From: Actinomycetota bacterium
GTDB lineage: Bacteria; Actinomycetota; CADDZG01; WHSQ01
Reading direction: 5' to 3'
NCBI GenBank assembly: GCA_013694625.1
Contig: JACDCD010000147.1
Location: 1 to 34,489 of the forward strand
DNA: 34,489 bases
Shown piece after piece: positions 25,763-32,708 of this stretch; position 1 is the stretch's first letter; each line of letters begins with the position of its first letter. The translations under genes were made by a program, and so were the position numbers. Under the pieces are notes generated by a model that searched no databases, was not told the origin of the DNA, and was given only the letters and a program-made list of their open reading frames with translations.

Positions 25763-26206
25763 TCAGAACGTCTCCCGACACTTCCCACACACTCCCGAGA
25801 TCGCAAAGTGAGTGAAGTCCGGCGTGAAGCCGTTCTGGCGCTCGATTGCCCCGGCAAGTGATCGGGTCTCGGCAATATCGAGGCTCAGGTCCCGTCCGCA
25901 GGCATTGCAGACGAGGTGCACGTGGTCAGCCCGCCCGGCCAGGTGGTAAGCGTATCCCTCTTCGCCATGGGAGTGGGACACGAAGCCTAGTTGCTCGAGC
26001 AATCCCAGCGTGCGATAGACGGTCGATGCGTTGACTCCGGGAAGACGCTGGGCTACCGCATGGGCGACTCCTCCCGGTGATATGTGCCCGCGGGTGCTCA
26101 GGGCTTCCCGGAGGATCGCCCGTCGTTGCGGCGTGACCCGGTGGCCCCTTTCCCGCAAGGTGCGAAGGACGTTCTCCAACTCGATGTTGTCTTTTCCCGG
26201 GCCCAT
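25763..26206 (-). CDS. Fur-family metalloregulator, Nur candidate
   Basis: 147 residues with the full Fur plan. An N-terminal winged helix (LRERGHRVTPQRRAILREAL; recognition helix NASTVYRTLGLLEQLG) is followed by a metal/dimer domain with H78, H80 and H88, H95 and H97 (DHVHLVC), and zinc cysteines C100/C103 (CNAC) and C140/C143 (CGKC). The structural zinc site is therefore complete. AAGGAG seven bases before the ATG is a strong ribosome binding site. Fur, Zur, PerR and Nur subtypes are not separable with certainty by eye. The adjacent HoxN-type permease and TTGCA/TGCAA operator argue for a nickel regulator. Confidence 0.9.
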   Translation of the reverse strand: MGPGKDNIELENVLRTLRERGHRVTPQRRAILREALSTRGHISPGGVAHAVAQRLPGVNASTVYRTLGLLEQLGFVSHSHGEEGYAYHLAGRADHVHLVCNACGRDLSLDIAETRSLAGAIERQNGFTPDFTHFAISGVCGKCRETF

Positions 26207-26266
26207 CCGCTTTCTCCTTGATCGGGTTGGGCTTCCGCCCCCGCGGCTCCAGGATAGCCTTCTGCC

Positions 26267-27097
26267 CTACCGTGGGCGGGGGACGGGCGCGGCGCGCAGC
26301 TGAGTTATCTCGGCCGAGTGAAGGGCCAGCCTCGCGCCCTTCACCTCGATCTCGAGGGCGCCCGAGGGGAGCAGGCCACGGGCGATTCCGCTCAGGGTCC
26401 GCCCGTCGGCCAGACGAGCGGCCACGGACATCCCGATCACCACCGAGCGCCGTTCGGCGCGCCGCAACAGCTCAGCCCGTCCGGCCGGATCCGTCAGGCG
26501 GCCGTAGGTGTGCTCGAACTCCGTCAGGATCGCCGCGAGCAGCCCCGCACGATCGACCGGCCGGCCGGGCTCGCTGCGCCCCAGGGCGTCCGAGATACTG
26601 GTTGCGCCGTCCACGACCTCCGCGGGCATCCCGGCGGGCAGGTGCATGTTCAGTCCGAAACCCACGACCGCAACCTCGACCCGGTCGCCGCGGGTGGCGG
26701 ATTCCACCAGCAGGCCCGCGAGCTTCCTGCCGCCGACCGTGACGTCATTGGGCCACTTGAGACCGGTCCGCACGCCGTAGACCGCCTCGACCGCCTCCGA
26801 GCAGGCCACGCCCGCCGCGGTGGTGAGGAGGCGCACGGCCTCGGCATCGGGTTGGGGACGCAGGATGAGCGAGAACATCAGGCTCGATCCGGGTCGGTCT
26901 ATCCAGTCTCTGTCCCACCGTCCCCGCCCCTGGGTCTGGTGGTCCGCCACGACCATGGCACCCTCCGGCGCGCCGTCCCGCGCCCACCCCCAGGCCTCGT
27001 CGTTGGTTGAGCCGATTGCGTCGAAGAACCGAACCGGGCGGCCCAGCCGACCGTGTACGGCGATCTCGATGGCTTCGGCACTCAGATCGTGAGGCAT
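26267..27097 (-). CDS. birA: Biotin--[acetyl-CoA-carboxylase] ligase, group I (no DNA-binding domain)
   Basis: 276 residues from ATG 27097 (MPHDLSAEAIEI...), a typical N-terminus for short ligases. Longer starts at 27121 (ATG) or 27127 (TTG) would overlap the divergent carboxylase start codon. Ligase motifs are FDAIGSTNDEAW (biotin pocket), VADHQTQGRGRWDRDW (GRGRxxRxW), LKWPNDVTVGGRKLAGLLVE (KWPND and catalytic Lys) and VGFGLNMH. A C-terminal SH3-like domain ends at ALEIEVKGARLALHSAEITQ. It forms biotinyl-AMP and transfers biotin to the EAMKM lysine of carrier domains such as those at 20572-22248 and 27120-28847. It lacks the repressor helix-turn-helix of E. coli BirA, so it should not autoregulate. 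Confidence 0.94.
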   Translation of the reverse strand: MPHDLSAEAIEIAVHGRLGRPVRFFDAIGSTNDEAWGWARDGAPEGAMVVADHQTQGRGRWDRDWIDRPGSSLMFSLILRPQPDAEAVRLLTTAAGVACSEAVEAVYGVRTGLKWPNDVTVGGRKLAGLLVESATRGDRVEVAVVGFGLNMHLPAGMPAEVVDGATSISDALGRSEPGRPVDRAGLLAAILTEFEHTYGRLTDPAGRAELLRRAERRSVVIGMSVAARLADGRTLSGIARGLLPSGALEIEVKGARLALHSAEITQLRAAPVPRPR

Positions 27098-27119
27098 GGC
27101 GAACGTAGGATAGGGCGCC
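27098..27119. promoter_or_regulatory. 22-base divergent start region between birA and the carboxylase gene
   Basis: Only 22 bases separate the preferred birA start (27097) from the carboxylase ATG (27120). TAGGAT (27106-27111) reads rightwards as a -10-like hexamer eight bases before the ATG, and TATCCT (27112-27107) reads leftwards ten bases before the birA ATG. Both mRNAs would then be leaderless or nearly so. The rightward gene also has AGGATAGGG close to its ATG, which could be a Shine-Dalgarno instead. No convincing -35 boxes were found, so this is tentative. Confidence 0.4.
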
Positions 27120-28847
27120 ATGGTCAAGAAAGTCCTGGTTGCGAACCGAGGAGAGATAGCGGTCAGGGTGATCCGGGGGTGTCATGACCTCGGAATCAGC
27201 TCGGTCGCGGTCTACTCCGAACTGGATGCCGACGCGGTCCACACGCGACTGGCCGATGAGGCCTACCTGATCGGGCCGGGGGCGGCGGCCCAGTCCTACC
27301 TGAGCATCCCGGCGATCCTGGATGCGGCCCGACGGTCAGGCGCCGAAGCCGTCCATCCCGGATACGGATTCCTCGCAGAAAACGCGGCCTTTGCGCAGGC
27401 GGTGATCGACGCCGGCCTCGTTTGGGTGGGCCCGTCTCCGGAAGTCATTGCGGCGATGGGGGACAAGACGGCTGCCCGCAGCGCCGCCTCCGACGCCGGA
27501 GTGGCCACTGTTCCGGGCACAGAGGAACCGGTCACGACGCCGGAGGCGGTCGTCCAGTTCACACGGCAGCACGGGACCCCGGTCGCCATAAAAGCCGCCG
27601 CCGGAGGCGGCGGCAAGGGCTTCCGCGTCGTCGAGCGCTCCGAGGATTTCGCCGATGCCCTTTCGGGCGCCGCCCGAGAGGCTCAGACCTATTTCGGGTC
27701 TCCGGATGTCTACCTCGAGCGCTACCTCCCCCGTCCCCGGCACGTCGAGGTCCAGGTGCTCGGCGACGTAACCGGCGCCATCGTGTCCTTTCCCGAGCGC
27801 GACTGCTCCCTGCAACGGCGCCACCAGAAGCTAATCGAGGAATCCCCGTCTCCGTCGCTGACCGCCGGCGTCCGGGAGGAGATCATGGCCGCCGCCGTCA
27901 AGGTCTCGAAGCAGGTGGGCTACCTCAACGCGGGGACCTGCGAGTTTCTGCTGGACGCGGACGGCGTCACCTTCTACTTCCTCGAGATGAACACCCGCCT
28001 CCAGGTGGAGCACCCGGTCACGGAGATGGTGACCGGCGTCGACCTCGTGCGCGCCCAACTCCTCATTGCGGCGGCGGAGGGACTCGAGTTCGCACAATCC
28101 GACATCGAGCTGAGGGGGCACGCGATCGAGTGCCGCGTCAACGCAGAGGATCCCGCCAGGAACTTCATGCCCGCGCCCGGCAGGATCACTGAATACGCGG
28201 AGCCCGGCGGTCCCGGTGTCAGGGTCGACTCGGGCGCCGGCACAGGCACGACCGTGCCCCAGGCCTACGACCCGTTGGTTGCCAAGGTCATCGTCCATGG
28301 TGCGTCGCGCGAAGGGGCGCGCCTCCGTATGCTCCGCGCTCTGGGCGAGTACACGGTTGCCGGCATTCAGACCTCCATCCCCTTCCATCAGGTGATGCTC
28401 GCAGATCGAAGGTTCAGGTCCGGTGACTACCACACCCGCACCGTGGAGGGCGAGATGAGCCTGACCCCGGGAGCCGGCCCCTCACCCACAGCCGATGAGG
28501 CGGGGGTGATCCAACGCCGGTGGACGGTCGAGGTGGACGGCAAACGGTTCGAGGTGAGTGCACGCGAGCGCATCGGAGGCCGGAGGACGACCAAGCCCAA
28601 ACCCCCCTCCTTCGGAAGTGTGGGCCGGGGTGGCTCCGAGGTGCTGAGCGCCCCCATGCAGGGGACCGTCCTCAAGCTGCTCGTCGAGCAGGGCGATGTG
28701 GTCGAAGCCGGTGACCCTGTATGTGTCCTCGAGGCGATGAAGATGGAAAACTCGATCCTCGCCCACACCGGCGGAAGCATCGAAGAGGTGGCCGTCGAGC
28801 CCGGGGCCAGCGTCGAGGCCGGGGCCACCATAGTCATCATTCGCTGA
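27120..28847 (+). CDS. Acyl-CoA carboxylase alpha subunit 2 (biotin carboxylase plus biotin carrier domain)
   Basis: 575 residues. Biotin carboxylase features are KKVLVANRGEIAVRVIRGCH, HPGYGFLAENAAFAQ, the ATP loop KAAAGGGGKGFRVVE, RDCSLQRRHQKLIEESPSPS and FLEMNTRLQVEHPVTEMVTG. The carrier domain has EAMKMENS with Lys541, 34 residues from the end, preceded by LSAPMQGTVLKLLVEQGD. The PMQGT motif and the spacer with a Lys/Pro-rich linker (GGRRTTKPKPPS) resemble AccA-type subunits of actinobacterial acetyl/propionyl-CoA carboxylases. No carboxyltransferase gene is next to it, so it probably serves partners encoded elsewhere. It is divergent from birA, whose product should biotinylate it. The window thus has two alpha subunits and one beta subunit. 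Confidence 0.95.
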   Translation: MVKKVLVANRGEIAVRVIRGCHDLGISSVAVYSELDADAVHTRLADEAYLIGPGAAAQSYLSIPAILDAARRSGAEAVHPGYGFLAENAAFAQAVIDAGLVWVGPSPEVIAAMGDKTAARSAASDAGVATVPGTEEPVTTPEAVVQFTRQHGTPVAIKAAAGGGGKGFRVVERSEDFADALSGAAREAQTYFGSPDVYLERYLPRPRHVEVQVLGDVTGAIVSFPERDCSLQRRHQKLIEESPSPSLTAGVREEIMAAAVKVSKQVGYLNAGTCEFLLDADGVTFYFLEMNTRLQVEHPVTEMVTGVDLVRAQLLIAAAEGLEFAQSDIELRGHAIECRVNAEDPARNFMPAPGRITEYAEPGGPGVRVDSGAGTGTTVPQAYDPLVAKVIVHGASREGARLRMLRALGEYTVAGIQTSIPFHQVMLADRRFRSGDYHTRTVEGEMSLTPGAGPSPTADEAGVIQRRWTVEVDGKRFEVSARERIGGRRTTKPKPPSFGSVGRGGSEVLSAPMQGTVLKLLVEQGDVVEAGDPVCVLEAMKMENSILAHTGGSIEEVAVEPGASVEAGATIVIIR

Positions 28848-28995
28848 CGCTAGATAGCCCTGACCGGCCTGTGGCGGCGCTAATTGTGCTTAAAGAAACG
28901 CTCGGTCACCGCCGATAACCGCGGGTAATTCACCTCTGCACGCCGGCCATACCGGGGAGGTCGCTGAGATCGATTCCATAATCATCATCATTGCC

Positions 28996-29595
28996 TTGCT
29001 CGCCGTCCTGGTGCCCCTCGGCCTGATCGAGATGCGCAGTTACATCGGGCGGCTGAAGCTGCAGCAGGAAGATCAACTCGAAGCGCTGTCCCATTCTGAT
29101 TCGGTTACCGGGGTGGCAAGCCGGCTCACGTGGGACGCAGAAGTTCCCCGTGAGCTGTCGAGGTCGGGCCGGGACGGGAGCCCCGTGTGCCTGGCCCTGG
29201 TCGAGATCGATGGCATGAAGGCCTACATCTCCGAGAACGGCGCCGAGGGGGCTCGCCGCTTCCTCAAGGCGGCAACGGCGAAATGGGTGGAATGTCTTCG
29301 GGCTTCGGACCTGCTCGCGCGCTACACCCGGGACGATTTCGGCATCCTGCTGCCCGGATGCGACATCACTGTGGCCAGCACGGTCATCAACCGGCTGTGC
29401 GCAGCGACGCCGGAGGGGCTCACCTGCTCCGCCGGGGTAACTCACTGGGACGAATCCGAGTCCGCCTCAAGTCTCGTGGAGCGTGCCGAGGGGGCGCTGA
29501 AGCAGGCGCAAGATGGAGGCCGCAACCGTGTGGTGATTCTGGAGGCGCCCCTCCCGGCTCCGACCGACGCCTCATCCCCGACGCACCACCAGTAG
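28996..29595 (+). CDS. Membrane-anchored degenerate GGDEF-domain protein
   Basis: 199 residues from TTG 28996. An N-terminal hydrophobic helix leads into a short coil (GRLKLQQEDQLEALSHSD) and a GGDEF-type domain: SVTGVASRLTWDAEVPREL (degenerate D-x-L-T-G-L-x-N-R), CLALVEIDGMKAYISENG, RASDLLARYTRDDFGILLPG and LTCSAGVTHWDESESASSLV, then AEGALKQAQDGGRNRVV. At the active site GG[DE]EF is replaced by TRDDF, so diguanylate cyclase activity is doubtful and a c-di-GMP or GTP sensor role is possible. TTG 28996 falls inside the membrane helix and has no Shine-Dalgarno. GGGGAGG (28954-28960) is followed eight bases later by ATC 28969 in frame, giving a complete helix (IDSIIIIIALLAVLVPLGLI). The gene may therefore start at 28969 with a non-canonical codon. 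Confidence 0.75.
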   Translation: MLAVLVPLGLIEMRSYIGRLKLQQEDQLEALSHSDSVTGVASRLTWDAEVPRELSRSGRDGSPVCLALVEIDGMKAYISENGAEGARRFLKAATAKWVECLRASDLLARYTRDDFGILLPGCDITVASTVINRLCAATPEGLTCSAGVTHWDESESASSLVERAEGALKQAQDGGRNRVVILEAPLPAPTDASSPTHHQ

Positions 29596-29780
29596 GGTCG
29601 TCCGGGAGACGGATGGCTCCGGTCGAGCCCGGAGATCGAAGCGACGGCCGGCAATAAACCGAGGCCATCCCGGGGAGCAGCATTCGTCGCCGGAGCCAAG
29701 CCAACTCGTAATCGCCGTCTGACCCAGACGCCGCTCTCCAGGAGAGCTCGAACGAAGGACTGGGTCCGGCGCACCGGGTT
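29596..29780. other. 185-base gap between convergent genes with hairpins
   Basis: No gene was found between the convergent GGDEF and NADP:F420 oxidoreductase genes. Three inverted repeats are visible: CTCCGG-N6-CCGGAG (29617-29634), CGTCTG-ACC-CAGACG (29716-29730) and GCTCTC-CAG-GAGAGC (29733-29747). The last two adjacent hairpins could stop transcription from either side or form an RNA structure, but none has a U-tract. No tRNA pattern or known riboswitch was recognised. Confidence 0.4.
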
Positions 29781-30455
29781 TTAGATGCCGGTGATGCGCA
29801 ACCCCGCCCCGTCGGTCTTGTAGCGCCGGTTGATTCCTATCAGCAGCGCCGTCAGCGGCTCCACATAGCGGGCGTTCTCGAGCGGGCCCGCGTTCACATA
29901 GCGCAGGTCGGGGATGGCTTCGACCAGTTCCCGGACCACGCCCTGGGCGGATCCCCTGGGACCGCAGACGAGCACATCGCCCTGGCACGGAGTCTCGACC
30001 TCCGCCAGCGCAGAGGCGGACAGGGAGTGGAACGCCGCGCACACCTTCACACCTTCGGGCAGCCGAGCCGCTCCCTGCTGCGCTGCGGATCCCTCCCACA
30101 CTCCTAGGACATGGGATGCCTTGCCTCCCACCGACGCCGCGAGCGGAACCGTGCAGTCGACCACGACAGCGTCACCGACATGCTCGGCAATGGACTTGTA
30201 GATGGCTGCTTGTCCGGCGTAGGGAACCGCCACCACGACCGCCGGCGCCGAGGCTGCTGCATCGGGGTTGGCCAACCCACGCGCCCGAGCATCCGGGAAG
30301 AGGGAGCGGAGCTGTGCGGCCGCCTCCTCGGCGCGCTCTGCGTCGCGCGAGCCGACGATCACCTCGATGCCGGCCGCCGCCCACCGGGCCGCCAATCCGA
30401 ACCCCGCCGCGCCGGTGCCTCCGATAACCGCAACGGCGTCCGGGGTCAGCGGCAC
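29781..30455 (-). CDS. npdG: NADPH-dependent F420 reductase (F420H2:NADP oxidoreductase)
   Basis: 224 residues from GTG 30455, one base after the upstream mutase stop, so translation is probably coupled; the longer frame to 30524 lies inside the mutase gene. It has an N-terminal Rossmann motif (DAVAVIGGTGAAGFGLAARW), the NADP-phosphate-binding IVGSRDAERAEEAA, VVAVPYAGQAAIYK, VVDCTVPLAASV, and the family C-terminus LLIGINRRYKTDGAGLRITG. It transfers hydride between NADP(H) and coenzyme F420, a deazaflavin common in Actinomycetota and methanogens. Its place in a mutase operon is unusual. The PPOX-fold protein at 18013-18522 is a possible F420 user. Confidence 0.93.
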   Translation of the reverse strand: MPLTPDAVAVIGGTGAAGFGLAARWAAAGIEVIVGSRDAERAEEAAAQLRSLFPDARARGLANPDAAASAPAVVVAVPYAGQAAIYKSIAEHVGDAVVVDCTVPLAASVGGKASHVLGVWEGSAAQQGAARLPEGVKVCAAFHSLSASALAEVETPCQGDVLVCGPRGSAQGVVRELVEAIPDLRYVNAGPLENARYVEPLTALLIGINRRYKTDGAGLRITGI

Positions 30456-30456
30456 C

Positions 30457-32052
30457 TCAGCCCGCCGGCTCGTACTCGCCGAAGACCCGTCGCAGCACCT
30501 GCGAAACCTCGCCCAAAGTGGCATAGGCGGCCAGCGACTTACGCATCGGATACAGGAGATTGCCGTCGCTCCGAGCCGCCTCCTCGAGCTCTTTGAGCGC
30601 GGTCTCGACGGCCGCTCCGTCCCTCTCGTCGCGCAACTCTTCGAGCCGTTCGATCTGACGGGCCTGGAGCTCAGGGTCCAGCTTGTGCAGCTCCATCGGC
30701 TCCTCGAGCGGCTGGACGAACTTGTTGACTCCGACGACCACCCGCTCGCCGGACTCCAGTCCCGTGTTGATCCGGTAGGCGGTGTCCTCGATCTCGTTCT
30801 TCATCCAGCCCGATTCGATGACCTCGACCGCCCCGCCCATGCCGTCGATACGCTCAATGTACTCGGCGGCGCGATCGTGGATCTCCTCGGTCAGCGACTC
30901 GACGAGCCACGACCCGCCGAGCGGGTCCGCGGCGTCGGCGACGCCCGATTCGTGGGCGATGATCTGCTGGGAGCGAAGGGCGATCCGGGCCGCCCTTTCG
31001 CTGGGGAGCTGTAGCGCTTCGTCGAATGAGTTCGTATGCAGCGACTGCGTGCCTCCGAGCACCGCAGCCAGCGCTTCAAGTGTTGTGCGGACGATGTTGT
31101 TCTCGGGCTGCTGGGCCGTCAGGGTGGCCCCGCCGGTCTGCGTGTGGAAGCGCAGCATGGCAGAGCGAGGGTTCTTGGCTTTGAAGCGGGTGGTCATGAT
31201 CTCGGCCCACAACCGCCGCGCCGCCCGAAACTTGGCCGCCTCTTCGAAGAAGTTCATGTGGCAGGCGAAGAAGAACGACAGCCTTGGCGCGAAGTCATCT
31301 ACCGCGAGTCCCGCTTCGAGAGCAGCTTCCACGTAGGCGATGCCGTCGGCGAGGGTGAAGGCAACCTCCTGGACCGCAGTGCTCCCCGCCTCCCGCATGT
31401 GGTAACCACTGATCGAGATCGTGTTCCAGCGCGGGAGCCGGTCGCCGCAGTAGGCGAACAGGTCGGTGACGACCCTCATGGATGGTTTGGGCGGGTATAT
31501 GTAGGTGCCGCGCGCCGTGTACTCCTTGAGGATGTCGTTCTGTGTAGTCCCCGTGATGTGCCTCGGGTCGACCCCCTGGTCCAGGGCCACCTGCTCGTAG
31601 AGGAGCAACATAATCGCCGCCGTGGCGTTGATGGTCATCGAAGTCGAGACCTTGTCCAGGGGAATGCCCTCGAGCAACAGCTCCATGTCCCTCAGGGAGT
31701 CGATGGCCACCCCAACCCGGCCCACCTCATCGGCGGCAAGGGGATGGTCCGAGTCGTAGCCCATCTGGGTGGGGAGGTCGAAGGCAACCGACAGACCGGT
31801 CTGGCCCGCCTCGAGGAGGTAGCGAAAGCGGCTGTTGGTCTCCTGCGCGCTCCCGAAACCCGCGTACTGGCGCATCGTCCATAGGCGCTCCCGGTACATC
31901 TCGGGGTAGATCCCGCGGGTGAACGGGTGGTGACCCGGCGCGCCGGTGTCTCCGGGGGGTGTTTCGACCTGCTCGGGCGTATAAACCGGGTGTATCTCGA
32001 TGCCTGAATCGGTTCCGCGACTTTGGACCACGACCACCATGCTAGACGACAC
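30457..32052 (-). CDS. mcmA1: Methylmalonyl-CoA mutase, large (catalytic) subunit without B12-binding domain
   Basis: 531 residues covering only the TIM-barrel catalytic part: [97 protein letters not shown] and [20 protein letters not shown]. The substrate-determining pair is Tyr63 (RQYAGFG) and Arg181 (EYTARGTY), 118 residues apart, as Tyr89/Arg207 in methylmalonyl-CoA mutase; isobutyryl-CoA mutase has Phe and Gln there. The cobalamin-binding domain must come from a separate small subunit not in this window. The enzyme isomerises methylmalonyl-CoA to succinyl-CoA. The start is GTG 32052, with GGAG six bases upstream; ATG 32040 is an alternative. Confidence 0.96.
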   Translation of the reverse strand: MSSSMVVVVQSRGTDSGIEIHPVYTPEQVETPPGDTGAPGHHPFTRGIYPEMYRERLWTMRQYAGFGSAQETNSRFRYLLEAGQTGLSVAFDLPTQMGYDSDHPLAADEVGRVGVAIDSLRDMELLLEGIPLDKVSTSMTINATAAIMLLLYEQVALDQGVDPRHITGTTQNDILKEYTARGTYIYPPKPSMRVVTDLFAYCGDRLPRWNTISISGYHMREAGSTAVQEVAFTLADGIAYVEAALEAGLAVDDFAPRLSFFFACHMNFFEEAAKFRAARRLWAEIMTTRFKAKNPRSAMLRFHTQTGGATLTAQQPENNIVRTTLEALAAVLGGTQSLHTNSFDEALQLPSERAARIALRSQQIIAHESGVADAADPLGGSWLVESLTEEIHDRAAEYIERIDGMGGAVEVIESGWMKNEIEDTAYRINTGLESGERVVVGVNKFVQPLEEPMELHKLDPELQARQIERLEELRDERDGAAVETALKELEEAARSDGNLLYPMRKSLAAYATLGEVSQVLRRVFGEYEPAG

Positions 32053-32252
32053 CTAGTGCTCCTGCGCGGAAGTAACGCCAGCGTCCAGGGGGGCACTGCG
32101 CGGCGAAGGCAAGGCGCGAGGAGTCGTGCGTACCCAGAGTGTACGTGCGCGACGAGCAACGCAGCCATCGTCGATGCAGGGCTGTCCTGGGGCGACGGAA
32201 CTTACGCAAAGGTGCACCAGTAGGGTGCCGAGGGGGCTAAATTCATCAGAGC
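32053..32252. other. 200-base divergent promoter region between the mutase and sdh genes
   Basis: No gene was found. The region must hold promoters for both the leftward mutase operon and the rightward sdh operon. An inverted repeat CGTAC-N7-GTACG (32129-32145), extended by flanking GTG/GTG, is the only clear symmetric site. TAAATT (32238-32243) is a -10-like hexamer nine bases before the sdhD ATG, which itself has no Shine-Dalgarno, suggesting a nearly leaderless sdh mRNA. No good -35 was found. sdhC, expected here, is absent. Confidence 0.4.
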
Positions 32253-32672
32253 ATGACAACCGTCGAGCAGGTTTACCAAAAGCACCGGCCCGAGGCTTTC
32301 GAGGCGAAGCGCAAACCCTCGTCCTTCGAGGTCTGGTCGTGGTTCTTCATGCGTATCAGCGGCGTCCTCTTGCTCTTCCTGGTCCTGATACACCTCTTCA
32401 TCATGCATCTCGTGGGCAGCGGGGTCGAGCGGGTCGACTTCGCGTTCGTCGCCCGGAGGTGGGACTCGGTGGGATGGAAGACCTTCGATTGGCTCATGCT
32501 GTTCCTGGCCCTGCTCCACGGCACGAACGGTCTGCGCATCGTCATCGATGACTACCTGCGCAAGCCGCCGCTGCGCACCGCGGTGAAGGCCCTCCTATAC
32601 ACGCTGACCGTAGTCCTCATGATCATGGGCACCGCGGTGATCGTGACCTTCGACCCCACGGTCGGAGCCTAG
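32253..32672 (+). CDS. sdhD: Succinate dehydrogenase membrane anchor subunit SdhD
   Basis: 139 residues with three membrane helices (about 30-52, 75-97, 110-132). FFMRISGVLLLFLVLIHLFI, RVDFAFVARRWDSVGWKTFD and LALLHGTNGLRIVIDDYL closely resemble mycobacterial SdhD, as does the C-terminus GTAVIVTFDP. In that family the R/S of the first helix lies near the quinone site and the conserved His residues near heme or quinone. It anchors SdhAB to the membrane and passes electrons to quinone. Actinobacterial operons normally begin with sdhC, which is missing here. Thirty-six bases separate it from sdhA. Confidence 0.9.
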   Translation: MTTVEQVYQKHRPEAFEAKRKPSSFEVWSWFFMRISGVLLLFLVLIHLFIMHLVGSGVERVDFAFVARRWDSVGWKTFDWLMLFLALLHGTNGLRIVIDDYLRKPPLRTAVKALLYTLTVVLMIMGTAVIVTFDPTVGA

Positions 32673-32708
32673 GTGCCCGGTCCGGCCACGATCTTGAGGG
32701 AGCGCTAG

